From contig JAHREC010000009.1 of the NCBI GenBank assembly GCA_020081605.1, positions 248,001 through 312,000 on the forward strand: 64,000 nt of DNA, in the 5' to 3' direction. Positions 37,663-50,163 of the stretch are shown here, in pieces. The notes beneath the pieces were generated by a model, which was not told where the DNA came from, did not search any database, and saw nothing but the letters and a program-made list of their open reading frames with translations. This DNA is from Albifimbria verrucaria (taxonomy: Eukaryota > Ascomycota > Sordariomycetes > Hypocreales > Stachybotryaceae). A program made the position numbers and the translations under genes. The number at the start of each line of letters is the position of its first letter. Position 1 is the first letter of the stretch.

Positions 37663-39773
37663 ATGCTGCACCGGAAAGCCCTCGTCTCTGTCGCAGCCTT
37701 GCTGTCGCACGCTGTGGATGGTCAATTTATTCCTGCTCCAGCCGGTCTTATCACGAAAGCAGGCTACGCAGGAGTCAACGTGAGATACAAACCAGTACCA
37801 GCAGGTATCTGCGAGCAGGATCCCTCGGTGAAGAGTTATTCTGGTTTTGCAGATGTGGGGAAAACGAGCACATCTTCTGGTGGGTTACATCAAGTGGACA
37901 TTTACCACATGCTGTTGAATTTCAAAGAAATTCATCCACCTTCACATCCTAATACATTTAGCTGACATTGTTAGGTGGTTCTTTGAGTCCAGAAATACAG
38001 ACCCTAAGGATGTGAGAGCTTCAATTTTCTGCTTTCTTTTTTTTTTAACAAGTCTTTTTAATCTTCATTGTCGAATGAGACTCATTCATCGTTAGGCACC
38101 GCTTACTGCTTGGATAAACAGGGGCCCTGGTTCCTCTTCAATGATTGGACTCTTCCAAGAATTGGGACCCTGCGGCGTTGACATTGATGGAAATGCTTAT
38201 AACAATCCATATTCGTGGTCAAACGTGAGCAACATGGTATGTATTGCTCGTGTGGCATAGTTTATCTGGTAACCACAATGCTTAAGAATTGCCAGCTTTT
38301 CATCGACCAACCCACCACTGTCGGTATGTCGTATTCGGTTCCAGTTCCAGCTTATACAGATGACAATGGAAACATTGTGCAACTGCCCAACACGACCTGT
38401 CCCGATTACGCCGAAGTCTTCGGAACATGCGGGACTTATTCTAAGCCAGACATCACTCTGGTTCCAAATAACACTCTCGGTGCTGCGCCAAATTTCTGGA
38501 AGACTCTACAAGGCTTCATGGGAGCCTTTCCAGAATACTCCAGGAAAGGCTTCAATTTTGCGACAGAAAGCTATGGTGGCCATTATGGGCCAGTTTTCAA
38601 CGGTAATGACAAAACGGCCTAAATTGCTAAGCTGAGATCTAACGACACGAAATAGAATACTTTCTGGAGCAGAATGCAAAGAATATTCCTGGAGCTCATA
38701 AGATTAAGCTTGAAAACGTTCTCATTGGAAATGGCTGGTTTGACCCTCTCGTTCAATATGAAGCATATTACAATTTCTCCGTGTACCCTGGTAACACATA
38801 CGACTACGATCCCTACAACGACACTGTCAAGACTGAATGGTTTAATAATCTTTACGGGGTTGGGAACTGTAAGGATCAGATCCTTCAATGTTACGAGACG
38901 GGCCGAAATGATGTTTGCTCGGCAGCTGACTCGTTCTGTGCCAAAAATGTCGAGAATCCTTTGACAAGTACTCGGGGCGCGATGAATACGACATGAGGGA
39001 ACTCACGCCAGATCCATTTCCCTACTCATTCTTTGAAAGTTATTTAAACACCCCAGTGGTACAGGCTGCTATAGGTGCATACCAAAATTACTCTAGCTAT
39101 TCCTCAACAGTTGGCAATGCATTCGGCAATACTGGCGATGACGCGAGGCGCTCAGGCACTGTTGAGGCAGTGAAGAAGTTGCTTAAAGCAGGAGTGCAGG
39201 TTGTGCTTTACTACGGAGATGCGTGAGGATATCCTTCTTTCTTCGAGGTGCATAATTTGTGGTTGAACTGACTCATACAGTGACTATAACTGCAATTGGC
39301 TGGGTGGTCAAGCTGTAGCGACACAAATCAATGCTCCCGGATACCATCGCGCAGGGTTCGTGAACATTACCACTTCGGATGGAATAGTTCATGGTCAGGT
39401 TCGACAAAGCGATCTATTCAGCTTCGTGCGCATTTATGAGTCAGGTCATGAAGTGCCTTTTTACCAGCCATTGGCAAGCCTCGAGTTATTTGAAAGGGTG
39501 TTAAATAGAAAGGATATTGCCACTGGTATGAAAGACGTCAGAAAATCGGGAAACTATAGAACAAAGGGGACCCCAACCAGCAACTATCGGGAGGGTAACA
39601 GTACAATTATTTTCGAGATATTGCCAAGCAATGCCACCTATAATACCGCTATCAATGGGCCGGATCCGACATCCACTGCAACTGCCAAGGCAAAGCGGAA
39701 GGCAGAAGACGCAATGAAGAGGACTAAAATCGGAAGGCTTGTTGGGAGACGGCTGTTGAAGACTTTTAAATAA
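37663..39773 (+). CDS. Secreted serine carboxypeptidase (peptidase family S10), two frameshifts
   Basis: Removes C-terminal residues from peptides, probably outside the cell or in the vacuole. A signal peptide ([20 protein letters not shown]) is followed by the catalytic elements: Ser in [10 protein letters not shown], Asp in GDADYNCNW and His in [10 protein letters not shown]. Five introns with good sites (37880-37974, 38012-38095, 38237-38295, 38603-38655, 39223-39280) link the blocks. Single bases are missing in GGGG 37857-37860 (before ENEHIFWW) and TTT 38960-38962 (before [11 protein letters not shown]). The oxyanion-region motif, usually NGGPGSSS, reads NRGPGSSS here. The C-terminal tail is Lys/Arg-rich ([14 protein letters not shown]). 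Start 37663 is preferred over 37654 because it begins the signal peptide. Confidence 0.92.
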
Positions 39774-40297
39774 CTTGCATAGCTTCATCCGGCCGTAAAA
39801 TACATATTGCGTGTCGAGGCAAGTCAATCAAAAGACTATACAATTGATGAGTAGGGTATCCTGTAGAGACATGATGCACATTGAAGCTTCAAAATCATGG
39901 TATGCCGATCCCAGAACCCAAAATTGACTTGATGTCCTAGAATCTGACATTTTGTTGTTAGAATTTATTTACTCTAAACTCTCATTGTCCAAAGCTGCAG
40001 GTATCATAAACAACACCAGGCCGTCTTTTGGAACGTTCATCCTAGAGCCCAAACTCAACGCGGATAAACGGATTCAACAGGTAAATTATATGGGCAACCC
40101 TAAATCTTCTTACATATGTGGAGTCTTGACATTGTGGGAGTCTCCTTTTGTGCAATTTCTGAACTTCGTCTTATTTATCTTCCCAATTAAGTTCATGGAA
40201 AAAACTACCTTTAGAGACCAGCATAACAGTGACCGATAGACTTCAGGCTTCAACCCGGTCTTACGATATGTAACCACATCATTCTCTCCGGGCGAAA

Positions 40298-41482
40298 TTA
40301 ACACACTTGAGGCGGAGGAGCAGGCTCAGGACCATATTGAACAGGGTTGCATCCTGGCAAAGCAGCAAGAGGTCCAGTCGTAGCCTCTTTTATGACTTTA
40401 TCTTGAGAAATTTTGCACTTGAGTGCTTCGCCTTGGTCTGTCATGTGATGGAAGATCTTGTTTGGTCCGGTATAACCAGGTTCACACCTGTTCCCATTTG
40501 GTGTTAGAGTAGGTGAACAATTGTTCGCAGCTGTTTCTAAAACTGCTACATCCCAACCATTGAGCTAGATTAACAAAGCATTAGTGAAAGCACTGTAAAG
40601 ATTCAAGGAGGCGGGAAACACACAAAGTCAGCATGGAAGCCGTATCCCGTGGCATCGCCGTTTGCAAATACAAAGGGATTCTTGTCGCCAGGCCACATGT
40701 CTTGGAATGCGTCCGTACGATAAGTAACTTTATAAGTCATTGTCATGAGGCGGATTGGGTGGGTGGTGGGACATTGACCGCCTTCAATCACCCCCAGAGG
40801 ATAAGAAACGTGCGATTTGTGATCCACAGAGTCATTGTTTTTACCATCCCAGCATGATGGCATGACCATCTCCGCAACGATACCAAGGGAGCACTTCCTG
40901 TTTGGAAGTCCAGGATACTTGATATTGCCACCTGCATCAACGCATTCCATCATGACTGCTTTAGACTGAAGATCGTCAGAGGGAGCCCGTTTTCGAGAGT
41001 CCCCAGCAAGCATGCGGAAATTCTCGGGGAACGCGTGAACTTTCTCTTCGCCGAACCTATGATCACTATGTTGCCTATCAGTTTCCCTGTTCAACTATTT
41101 CATAAAAAAACTCCATGCTCAGCCTTACTTATAGTAAATTGCCATGCCACCCATGTTTCCATATTCGTTATCTCCTGAATTGGCACATCCAGGAAACTGC
41201 CGTTAGCTGCTTGAAAATACAGCTTTGGTGTCCAGTAGTTCGACAGATCTTCTCGAATATTGCAAGTAAGACAGTTTGAACGACGAGCGCTGGTATAATT
41301 CATGTCAGCAGCGAAGCCATTGCCCCGGTTATGACATGAACATGTGATGATAATCCACCAGGGTTGACAATTGGATCAAGACGTTGATCCTGAAGACGAC
41401 TGAAGCACTGTACTTGCCAGCCCGCATTAACGCCGGCTATAAGACTTGTGAAACATTTCAGCAAAATGATACTCTTCATCAT
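40298..41482 (-). CDS. Secreted DUF1996 protein, two frameshifts
   Basis: Function unknown; DUF1996 proteins are widespread secreted fungal proteins. A signal peptide (MMKSIILLKCFTSLIAGVNA) precedes the hallmark RLDPIVNPGGLSSHVHVITG, CLTC, SNYWTPKLYF, NGDATGYGFHADF, NGWD and a Cys-containing C-terminus ending PPPQVC. Introns are 41128-41066 and 40623-40565. Two bases are missing: one in the CCCC run 41323-41326 (after HVHVITG) and one at 41166 (before YGNMGGMAIYY). Stop TAA at 40298-40300. If translated as it stands, the product would end after about 60 residues. Confidence 0.88.
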
Positions 41483-43417
41483 GAATATGTAGTAAAATAT
41501 TGCAAATTGGATGAAGATGTTTCGGTCCTTGGTTTACGAGGAGTAGTTTCGGGTTTTGGACAGGACAGGAAAGGAACAGTAAAGAGTGATACCGTATTAC
41601 CGGTTAGTATTTATTAAATCAAGGAGATGCAGCGTTTATTATATTTGCGTGTTTCATTTTGATCCTACACGTGCCAGCTAGAGTCCTACGCTCAGAGACC
41701 TTGATCGCTTGTCGCCTAATATTTACGTATCGAGATACATTGCTTCGGCTATTGTTCCTTTCGTGTTTTTGTGGATCTTACATCAGCGCTAGCGAGCCTT
41801 TAATCTCTAGCATCCATGCTCTGTCTAATCACAACAATAGCATTAAAGCCCGCAATCCTTCCGAACATGCAGATATGTTAGCTGGGGCTAAATACATTAC
41901 CTACAAACAGGTAGCCTTGTGATTACAAAACAGTGGTACAAGGCCGAAGAATTCATTAGAAAGGGATGGGCCATATATTGATCAACTAAAGAAGATACTA
42001 GAGCATATTCCTTATTTGAAGATGGAGTTGTCTAGGAGAATTCAAGGTTCCGGCAAGTCTGTGTAACGTCTTTATCTGTCAACAGACAATTCACTCTCCA
42101 CAAAAGGTTCGCGGTGGAAAGAGTAACGGAATGAGTTATCGAAAAGGATTCTATGAACATATAGGCAATGTGAGATTAGTCAGAAACCACTATCCACACA
42201 CATTTTGTAGATCTTAGGTGATGAGAATTCGTAGGGTAGGTCTGGTCACCCATTTATGCAATCAGATAATTAGGATTGAATCATAGAACAAAGGAAAGAT
42301 AAGTCCTGCTAACAATGTGTCTTTGAATGTACGAAGCCTCCAATTAGCCATGAGATATGGAACTCATCCAATTTAAACGTAAAAACAATAGAAACAGCCA
42401 GAAACAGTAGCTTTTATTTAGAAACAAGTGGGTAGAATAAGAGAAAGTTTTATTAATAGGTATGCACCGAATAATAAGCATGCAGCCTAAGTTGCTTTGT
42501 TTTTATACATATTCACAGAAACACTATCGGGCTTGATACGCTAGATAACTTGATTAGTCGCGAAGATAGATAGCTTTGAAATATTTTTTAAAGAATGCTG
42601 TTTGATGCACATGAAAAGCGAAGCCTGCCCTTAGTGCTTATTGCTAAACTTCATCACCTGAGGAATCTAGAAATACAATTGCTTGTCTTTCCTACCATAG
42701 CCCCGTCGAAGCTCAAAAAGGTGCTCGCCTGTATGAGAACAGTCGCAGCGGAGATCCAACAACTTGATTCAAACCATGAACAATCAGGCTATCTCACCAT
42801 GCAGTGAACTGATAAGGTTACATGCATATTTCACTGTGCACGCGCAGAGAAGCTCGGTGTAGAGTCCCAAGCCCTATCGATGGTCGCTTACAATATTGCT
42901 TTGGTATTGTTGAACCGCATCTACATGTCACATGTTAATCTAGGTCCTTGTGATAACCAGTGACTCACCACCTGATTAATTCGCCGAATGAGACACTCGT
43001 GGACCCCAGGCAAGTGTCCATAGGCCTTGCTCAGCTTAGATGCAGCATAGAGATCGGCGCAACCAGGAAGTGGGCGTAACCCGAAGGCTGGGTCGGGTGA
43101 CTAGAGATCAACCTCCTTTGCTCTAGCGGTTGCTGCCATTCGCATTAGTTGTATTACTTGGTCCACTTGGATCAGACTGATGCAACTTTTGTATTAATAC
43201 GACCTGGATATTATCTAATATTATTGAGTCTCATATCACAACAAAGTTATAAACAACCATAATACTACATATCAAAGACCGAGGTCTCACATTACCTTAC
43301 TACCTCTGACTCATATATAAAACAAGGAAGTAATACTCTACATCTATGTGACTGGGCAAAGGACCATCTGCCAAGCTAAGCTCGGGGAAAGCAAGGAGCA
43401 TTTAGGGTACCTTACAA
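41483..43417. other. 1.9-kb gap, no gene recognised
   Basis: AT-moderate DNA with short open frames only (for example 41659-41922 and 42595-42807), none showing motifs. Confidence 0.45.
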
Positions 43418-43425
43418 TATAAATA
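43418..43425 (+). promoter_or_regulatory. TATA box of small secreted ORF
   Basis: TATAAATA 85 bp upstream of the ATG at 43503, followed by a C/T-rich stretch. This supports transcription of the small secreted ORF. Confidence 0.5.
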
Positions 43426-43502
43426 CATAACGGTTCCGCTTTCTCTATTGCGGTATTCCCAGAGTTGCGCTCATCCCAGTTCTGTCTACATTCTAGTCCA
43501 CA

Positions 43503-43694
43503 ATGCAATTCAAATATCTTGCCATCTTTTCCACCTTGGCTTATTCCACCGTGGGTGCGGCATCCGAAATCAAACCACCAAGGTTCCCCGCAACTTGCAA
43601 GAACGTCGAGCCATTACCCAGAGCGGAACTTCGCATAAACAGTGCTGTGTATCGTTTCAACCACAAATTATCGTGTCAGAAAGTTGGGAAGTAG
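43503..43694 (+). CDS. Small secreted protein, possibly truncated
   Basis: 63 residues with a clear signal peptide (MQFKYLAIFSTLAYSTVGA, cleavage near AAS). The mature part is about 43 residues with two Cys (CKNV, SCQK). A TATA box lies 85 bp upstream. The coding frame stops about 60 bp before a repeat copy (43755-43925), so the original 3' end may have been lost when the repeat inserted or the region rearranged. No family recognised; an effector-like role is only a guess from size and secretion. Confidence 0.5.
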   Translation: MQFKYLAIFSTLAYSTVGAASEIKPPRFPATCKNVEPLPRAELRINSAVYRFNHKLSCQKVGK

Positions 43695-43754
43695 CGAGGT
43701 CAGCTTTTCCTATTTCGCGGCCAAGCCGCTCTGCTTCACACCACCGAAGGGTTA

Positions 43755-43925
43755 AATAAGCAGCAAGGTTTAGTTTTAATTTAAGATAATAAGTATATAG
43801 TTAGTACTAATTGGATAAGTTGCTTCTAAGGAGTTTAAGTAAAGTTAGCTGAATAACTATACATTATTAGTTGCTAATAGTCGTCTAATCAATAGCTAAA
43901 ATAGACTCCTGTCTACATACTTATT
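43755..43925 (+). repeat. Least-degraded copy of the dispersed AT-block repeat
   Basis: Matches, with many transitions, the modules at about 9140-9300, 9960-10105 and 17390-17540. Shared landmarks are AACTATACATTATTAG, TTGCTAATAGTC and ATAGACTCCTGTCTACAT, the AT-block versions having T for C and A for G. It has no coding capacity and could be a solo LTR or an element end. Confidence 0.7.
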
Positions 43926-44262
43926 CTGGGTTAGTGCTTCTTGTAACATTGAATGAGACAGTAGGATACACAGTCTTTTGTAATCATTTGACACACGCAA
44001 GGGTATTTGGACTGATTGACATACATATTGGGTCGAGGTTTATGTTCTATTACTTTATGAGTTGCTTAATATATTGTGTATTCCATTTCATAAGTTCAAG
44101 GTATATTGAAAATAATGCTCACATTTTGAAATACCAAGCCAGACCCTGTCAAGTTTTCAAAAGACAAACAGTGAGCACACAATGTGGTAGAAAAACAATG
44201 AGGCAAAAGTTCAAGGCAAGAGCATATGGCCAAAACTTTCGATAATATTTGGATTGAATAAA

Positions 44263-45432
44263 TCATAGGAAATGACCTTCAATAGTGTTTTTCTCAATGA
44301 AAGAGGCTTCACCCATTATCAGTACCATTTTCGATTCTTGCAACCATTCCACCACTAATTCGCCGCCTTCTGCAGATTGCTGCACAATTCTCAGCGTTTT
44401 CCCTTTGAAATCAGGGTGGTATTTCTCAAGCCTTGCGCGCGTTGTAGGATCAGAGAGAATGTGTGGCACGATGACGCAGTGCGCAGAACCCGTCTAATAT
44501 TGTTTAGTTACGAAGCGAACTTCATACGACAATCAACAGCTAGAACACTTACAGCGATATCCTCATGAGAGTGTGATCCGGTATTGAAAATCCTGGTGTG
44601 GGCGTGCTCTGGCTGCTGTGCAGAGATTTGGAAAAACACACGATTTTAGGAGATACTCCGCTCATTGACTAGAAATCAATTCAGTAACTGACGGCTCGAT
44701 AGGCTTGGGGTTTACTCCGTAGATCAAGCGAGGGAGATTCTGGCAACTGAAACAAAACTTAAAGATGATTCTTACCAATTTTGAAACATCAACCCGAAGC
44801 CCCTTCAAATTAACCATAGGACTATACTCCAGGAGCACGTAGGAGGGACCTTCGTACAATGCCAAAGGCTCTCCTACACCCTCCCATGTGGACGACGTCG
44901 CGTCTTCAAAAACATTCTTTAATGCATCCCAACGCTCACCTTCTTTAGGTAGGGCAAAAATATCTGTGAGTTCTGGAAACTGAATACCAACCAGTTTCTT
45001 GTTCTCAAAAGGGCTTTGGTATAGGGAAGCGGACACAACCCCATGAAATCTGGTTCGGTACCGCAAAATTGAAGGCGGATTGGGCAGGGTATTAAACAAA
45101 TGGTAAGACAAAGCTATAGTAGCGTGGCCGCAGAGGGGGCTTCGTTTGTGGGGTTAAACCACCTCAGAGCATAGTGCACTGACTCACAGTCGTTCGTCGA
45201 TGCCGCCAGGGAATGAGAAAGGCTGTCATAGGCAGATTTATCTGCTTCGCAACTGCCTGAAGTGTAGACTCGGGTGGTGACAACGCATAGGGAAGTCATC
45301 CTCATTGATGTTACTCGAGGCCTGCTCATGGTTGTTGACTCCTGACTTTGGCAGCACGATGACAGCGGCAGGGTTTCCCGATGCAGCCGGCGAGGTGAAG
45401 GCTTTATAGATGCTTACATCAGTGAGCGCCAT
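44263..45432 (-). CDS. PhzF-like (phenazine biosynthesis-like) protein, three frameshifts
   Basis: Member of the PhzF/trans-DHHA isomerase-like superfamily (diaminopimelate-epimerase fold); its substrate in fungi is unknown. Conserved blocks: IYKAFTSPAASGNPAAVIVL at the start, RWFNPTNEAP and CGHATIALS, the C-terminal EDIA-TGSAHCVIVPH (split by an intron after EDIA) and QQSAEGGELVVEW. At least three introns. Single bases are missing at GGG 45290-45292, GGG 45209-45211 and GGGGG 45135-45139, each restoring homology when the next frame is followed. The start at 45432 (MALTDVSIY) matches the family; the longer in-frame ATG at 45546 adds unrelated residues. No biosynthetic cluster surrounds it. 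Confidence 0.85.
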
Positions 45433-46831
45433 TTCGATGTATGAAGGAGAAAGGTCGTGGGAGTTTCCAAAAGTTGAGTGGGTGCAATCGTTGAGGTGTT
45501 TGTTTCCATGACTGACTGCGTTTTGTTTGCAACTTGGGATCGCCAAGAGTGGTCTAGTGTTGGGCTGGAACTAGAATGCTTCAACATTTGCTATTGGCTC
45601 CGGTAGTGGAATAATGGACCCATCGCTCACGGAGCGTTTGTGTTTCTCTGGAAATCGGTGCTCACACATTCCCAAACAATACTTTGTAACGGCTAACGGG
45701 AAAGAGTTACGTGACAACGATAGGCATCTTAGTGATGGATGTCTTCCACAGGGCCGAAACGTAAGTAATGAAACTGGAGGGTGTTACGAGAATTTGGAGT
45801 TGGGAGTGGTCATCTGTTATGTAAGAACCGGCGGCGTGCTTCAACAAATAAATTGCAGGCTGGACAGCCAGTTAGGCTCAGGACATTGTATTCAGCAGAA
45901 TATCTATTCTCCGAAAAAAAAAAAAAAACTTTCAAGTGCAGCTCAGGATAAATCAACTGCTCTGGCGACGTCCGAAAAGTCCAATGTCAAGTCGCCATGT
46001 CTGGCAATATGTAGCAATTTTGCTGCTTCACCTGACTAAATTGGCTGTTAATAATAATACCACATGATAGAGGTGGTGAGACAAGGAGCCGTCTTGCTAT
46101 TCAATCTGCTGCTAACTTTATAAGACGTAGCCATGGTTAACCGTGTGAATATCCATGGGTGCACAAGCGGATAGGTGAGGGAGACCCAAGAGACGTGGGT
46201 CAGTATGTGTTCGCTACGCTTGGCGTGGCTCAAGCGACGTCCGCGTGACTCTCTTCACCAATCGTCCCTCAACGAAATTTCACCCACAGTCATAACTTGA
46301 GATGTATTCTTTAATACAGGCACTTCCCTCCGCACTCGTTAGAGTTTGATTCTACTGACACGGAATGGGCAGAAAAATGAGCCGTCTGTGTAGTCCATCT
46401 ACAAGCAAGCAATGGAATTAGGAACATGCATGAATTTAGATTTTCATACAAGACACTTGGAGAAGGTGTTCTTCATCTTAACTGTTCAAGAACCATATTT
46501 CTAACACATTATTTTGTAAGTCACGGCATGTCTTTGCCGTCTTGGCAAAGACGTCCCACCAGCGATCCCAGTTTGGGAATGCCAAGGACAAGTATTCACC
46601 TCATTTCTTAATGTTTTGTGCGAATATGCAAGGAGATCACGACTTTAAACGTATTAGCATTGGATATCACACATCAGCATACCCCTCACCGATAGAAACA
46701 GACTGAAAATCTCCACCTACTTTGAGTAATGTTCGCTTTACCAGATTTTCGTTGGAGTTGAAAAGAAACGTAGCTCCTACCGTCACCAAACCATTTTCAA
46801 TACCCTACGAATAGCCAAAATATCCACCAAA
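45433..46831. other. 1.4-kb gap with short poly-A tract
   Basis: A 141-codon frame at 45614-46039 includes a run of about 15 A residues at 45916 and has no recognisable domain. The remainder is the promoter side of HET-C. Confidence 0.4.
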
Positions 46832-49452
46832 ATGGGCGAAAGGACACAGTTCTGGCTAGTGGGCCTCTTTATCTTGGTCTGTCTGGCTCAACCAGCGCGT
46901 GCCTTTGGAGCAGGCAATATCAGCAGCAGCTCAAGTATCGAAGGGATAAACTGGCGCCACGGCGATATCGAAGATGCCTTACTAGGCATTATCATGGCTC
47001 GGGCTATGAGTAAAAAAACAAAGCTTTCACCAAGGTCATGGTAGCCCGCGTATATTTCGGTAACTGGTTGCGCGACTATTCACAGGCTGTCGATGTTGGC
47101 ACCATAAAAAGTGTCTCGTACGAAGCTATTCGCTTGGTTGTGGCCATTCTGGCATTCATGAACTTCGGCTTTGGTTCCAAGGAGTTTGAGGTCACACCCG
47201 AGCGCCTGGGCTGCTACCGTCCCGAGGAGCATATTGACAACCCTAAGGGTTACGCGGCTGGTGACGATGCTCGTCACTACTGGCATGGATTGCGAGGCCC
47301 GGTCGATGAGGACACCGAGCTGGCCATTGATCAGCGCTCAGGAATGATCAACTATATAGCCAACGAACAAATCGGGATTGCTACATCAGCGGGCCTACTG
47401 CGGAGTCTCTTGGGCCGATGCATCGAGTTAGGCCGTTTTCACGCCCGAGATGGGAATGAAGAAGCCTTGTATGAGGCCATGCGCCTGCTAGGTACTGCTC
47501 TGCACTGCCTCGAGGATTTTTTGCGCACAGTAACTACATCGAGTTGGCCTTGATCGAAATGGGAGAGCATAGTATCTTTCCTCACGTCGGCCGTGACGTG
47601 CGAGTACCACTCCAAGGTGCACGCAGCGGGGATGTCTATCCCGTCGTCACAGGCACATTTGGCGAAGTTGACTTCTTGCACTCTGTGGCCGGCGAGGTAT
47701 CAGACAAGTTGAAGCAGAACGAGATGCAAGAACTGGAACAATATCTGCAAAACGGTAAGAACCAGGACACGAGCCTGCTGAGGAAGTTGTTGGGCATGAT
47801 TCCCAGCTCGCTCTTCGGCGGCGAAAGCCAAGAGCAGAAAATGGATGAGATCCAAGAAAACATGAACTCAGCACAAATGCAGAACCTGCAGGTAAAGCCA
47901 CACCGAGAGCCAGAGGAGATAACAAAGTGGGTTTCGGATATTTTTAGACAAATTGTCCCCATCATTGAATGGCACGACCGAATCATGAAAATCATCTCGG
48001 ACGCCCTACCCAGCATACCTATTCTTCCTAAGATTATCGAGCAGCTAGAGGACCAACTGAACGCTTTTGTCACGGCAACGATAGCGCCATTCGTCGTCCC
48101 TGTTATACAACAGATTCAAAATGAGATGCAGGCAGGCTCTGAAGGTATTATCGAGAGCAGCAAACAAGACCAGCACCGTGTGTTCGACGACGATCAGGCT
48201 AGTGACCCAACACATTCAATGCTGTCCAAAGACCATTTCACCAATGTAAGATAGTCGGTTCGGGAGGTTTTCTTACGCACTCTAACTGTATCTGACGCAA
48301 TATTTGACAGTTGCTTAATGAACCCGCCGGTAAGACGGCTGCTGAGATGGTAAAATGGGTAGTTCCTCAGCTCATGTCGGCGATTGACGACGAGGATATT
48401 GATATTAACCGGACGATAAATCGTATAATATATGGAGTCCTACATCATCCAGCACAACGAGAGCTAGGCCACGATGGGATTTCTGAGGGCCGGGAGATTT
48501 TTTCCGCTCTATAGAATCCTGGTGGGGCACGATGTCAGATGAACAGCAGGATGATTACCGCCAAAGACTGGGCCGTGAAGGTGTACAGAATGGTGATAAC
48601 CACAAAGAGGGCGAATGGGATAGCGGCCACGGTCATGGTTGCCTTGGTAAGCTGGAGCAACATTCACAACATGGCAGCGGTGGGAAAAAGAAAGAAGAAT
48701 GGGATGACAAAATCGCTACAGCCGCTGCCGATGCAATCATCGATGGTGTCACGAATGTGTTCTCCGGGGTGATTCCTCAAATCCTAAACCCGAACGCGAA
48801 ACAAAGTGATAACGGTAACTCTGGTGGACCTGGGGTTTCCTTGGCGCGGCTGCTGCTTTGTGGGCGGCATTCTTAACAACGATGACAATTCCAGCAGCAG
48901 AAGATCTCCTCCTGATACACGTCAGAGCTTCAATGATCACTCATCGTCATATGATAGACCCAGTTCAACATCGGAGAGCCAACAGCACTATCCGGGCCAT
49001 CAAGGCTATGATGATTATCAGAGTCGTAGCAACCATCAGGATTACCGACAACACTCGTATCAGGAGAATCACCATTACGAGCAGTCCCCGTACCAGGGTG
49101 TGCAAGATTCGCATTATGGTGGCTCGTCATACGGCAGAGATCCCCATGTTCATGACAGCTCATTCCCGAGTAGCCAGGGCGAGAATGCTAGTTACTTTCA
49201 TGGCGCCACTGATGCTGGGTATCAAGGTCATAACCACGCACCCTATCATAACGATAGTAATCATCAAAGTGGCTACGGAGCTGATGGACGTTATGGGGAG
49301 AAAGAGGGTACCCGAGTCATGATCAACAGGGTGAGTATCGCGGTTCGGCACAGTATCGAGAAGAAGAAGGTTATTATGGTGGACAAGGGGCGGCTACCAA
49401 GGATACGGCCACCACAGATATTCGTAGTCCTCAGTTGTCTATGCTAGTATGA
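46832..49452 (+). CDS. het-c: Heterokaryon incompatibility protein HET-C
   Basis: Ortholog or close homolog of HET-C, which in Neurospora controls vegetative incompatibility when unlike alleles meet. Signal peptide (residues 1-24), then AFGAGNISSSSSIEGINWRH, GDIEDAL, RVYFGNWLRDYSQAVDVGT, RPEEHIDNPKGYAAG, ALHCLEDF, NYIELALIEMG, PLVTGTFG-like VYPVVTGTFGEVDF, and LNEPAGKTAAEMV after a 65-bp intron (48246-48310). The C-terminus is a low-complexity tail rich in Ser, Tyr, His, Gly and Gln. Six runs are one base short: A7 47012-47018, T6 47517-47522, T6 48498-48503, G4 48832-48835, T3 48857-48859 and G3 49329-49331. Following all shifts gives an uninterrupted protein ending at TGA 49450-49452. The allele-specificity segment of het-c was not compared. 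Confidence 0.92.
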
Positions 49453-50163
49453 CATTTGTTTTTCTTATCAGTTGTATAGAGACAAGACTTAGCACTAGGA
49501 TCACACCGGGTATCAGCCAATGAACTTGTAGAAGATAGATCAAGTTGACCTCAGGATGAGGCCATGAAATCTAGCCTTCTAATCTTGAATTTTCTCGGTT
49601 ATCACAGAACGAAAGTCATCCAGGTGGCTGAAGAACGTGCACTCGGCTGTGGTGATGTATGCGTATACTGGACAATCAGATTCATGGAATGATTTAGTGA
49701 TATCTCAGTCTCCATGTGCCCCCATGTCAACCTGCTGAAGCATGAGATATTAGTCTAGACAAAGTAGAGGGGATGGCAGGGAAGGAAGTAAATTAGCACA
49801 AGTAAGACAGTTAGCATGTGTCCTACAGGATGGTAATGAAGAAACATAACCCAATCTCTTCCAAGTGTCAACTATCCCACAAACCCCTGTTAGGTAGAAC
49901 AGCCCTCCGAGCCCTGCAGCATGTACCGAATATATCATGGGCCGAACAAATCCACTAAAATCTATTTTAAACCGAGGATTACTTAGATTTGCTATCCTAT
50001 TCTTTTCTACTAAGATTTCAAAGTTAAACTGATCATCAGCATAACACAGATGCATAACAGTGCGCTGTTCATAGCAACAATCAACTGTTTCTGTCAAACT
50101 AAAATCTCTTAACAGAGGGCTGCTCTGCTTAATACATGTCGCATATGGCATCTATTGCTGCCA
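49453..50163. other. Intergenic between HET-C and M14 peptidase
   Basis: The two genes converge here. A 133-codon minus-strand frame (49750-50151) begins just past the peptidase stop but shows no motif and is probably not a gene. Confidence 0.45.

Noticed and set aside
37857..37860. Programmed ribosomal frameshifting as an explanation for the frame changes
   Set aside because: Sites lack a common slippery heptamer, occur several times per gene and affect unrelated families; run-length error is simpler.
49750..50151. 133-codon minus-strand frame just downstream of the M14 gene
   Set aside because: No known features, and it lies in the 3' flank; likely chance.
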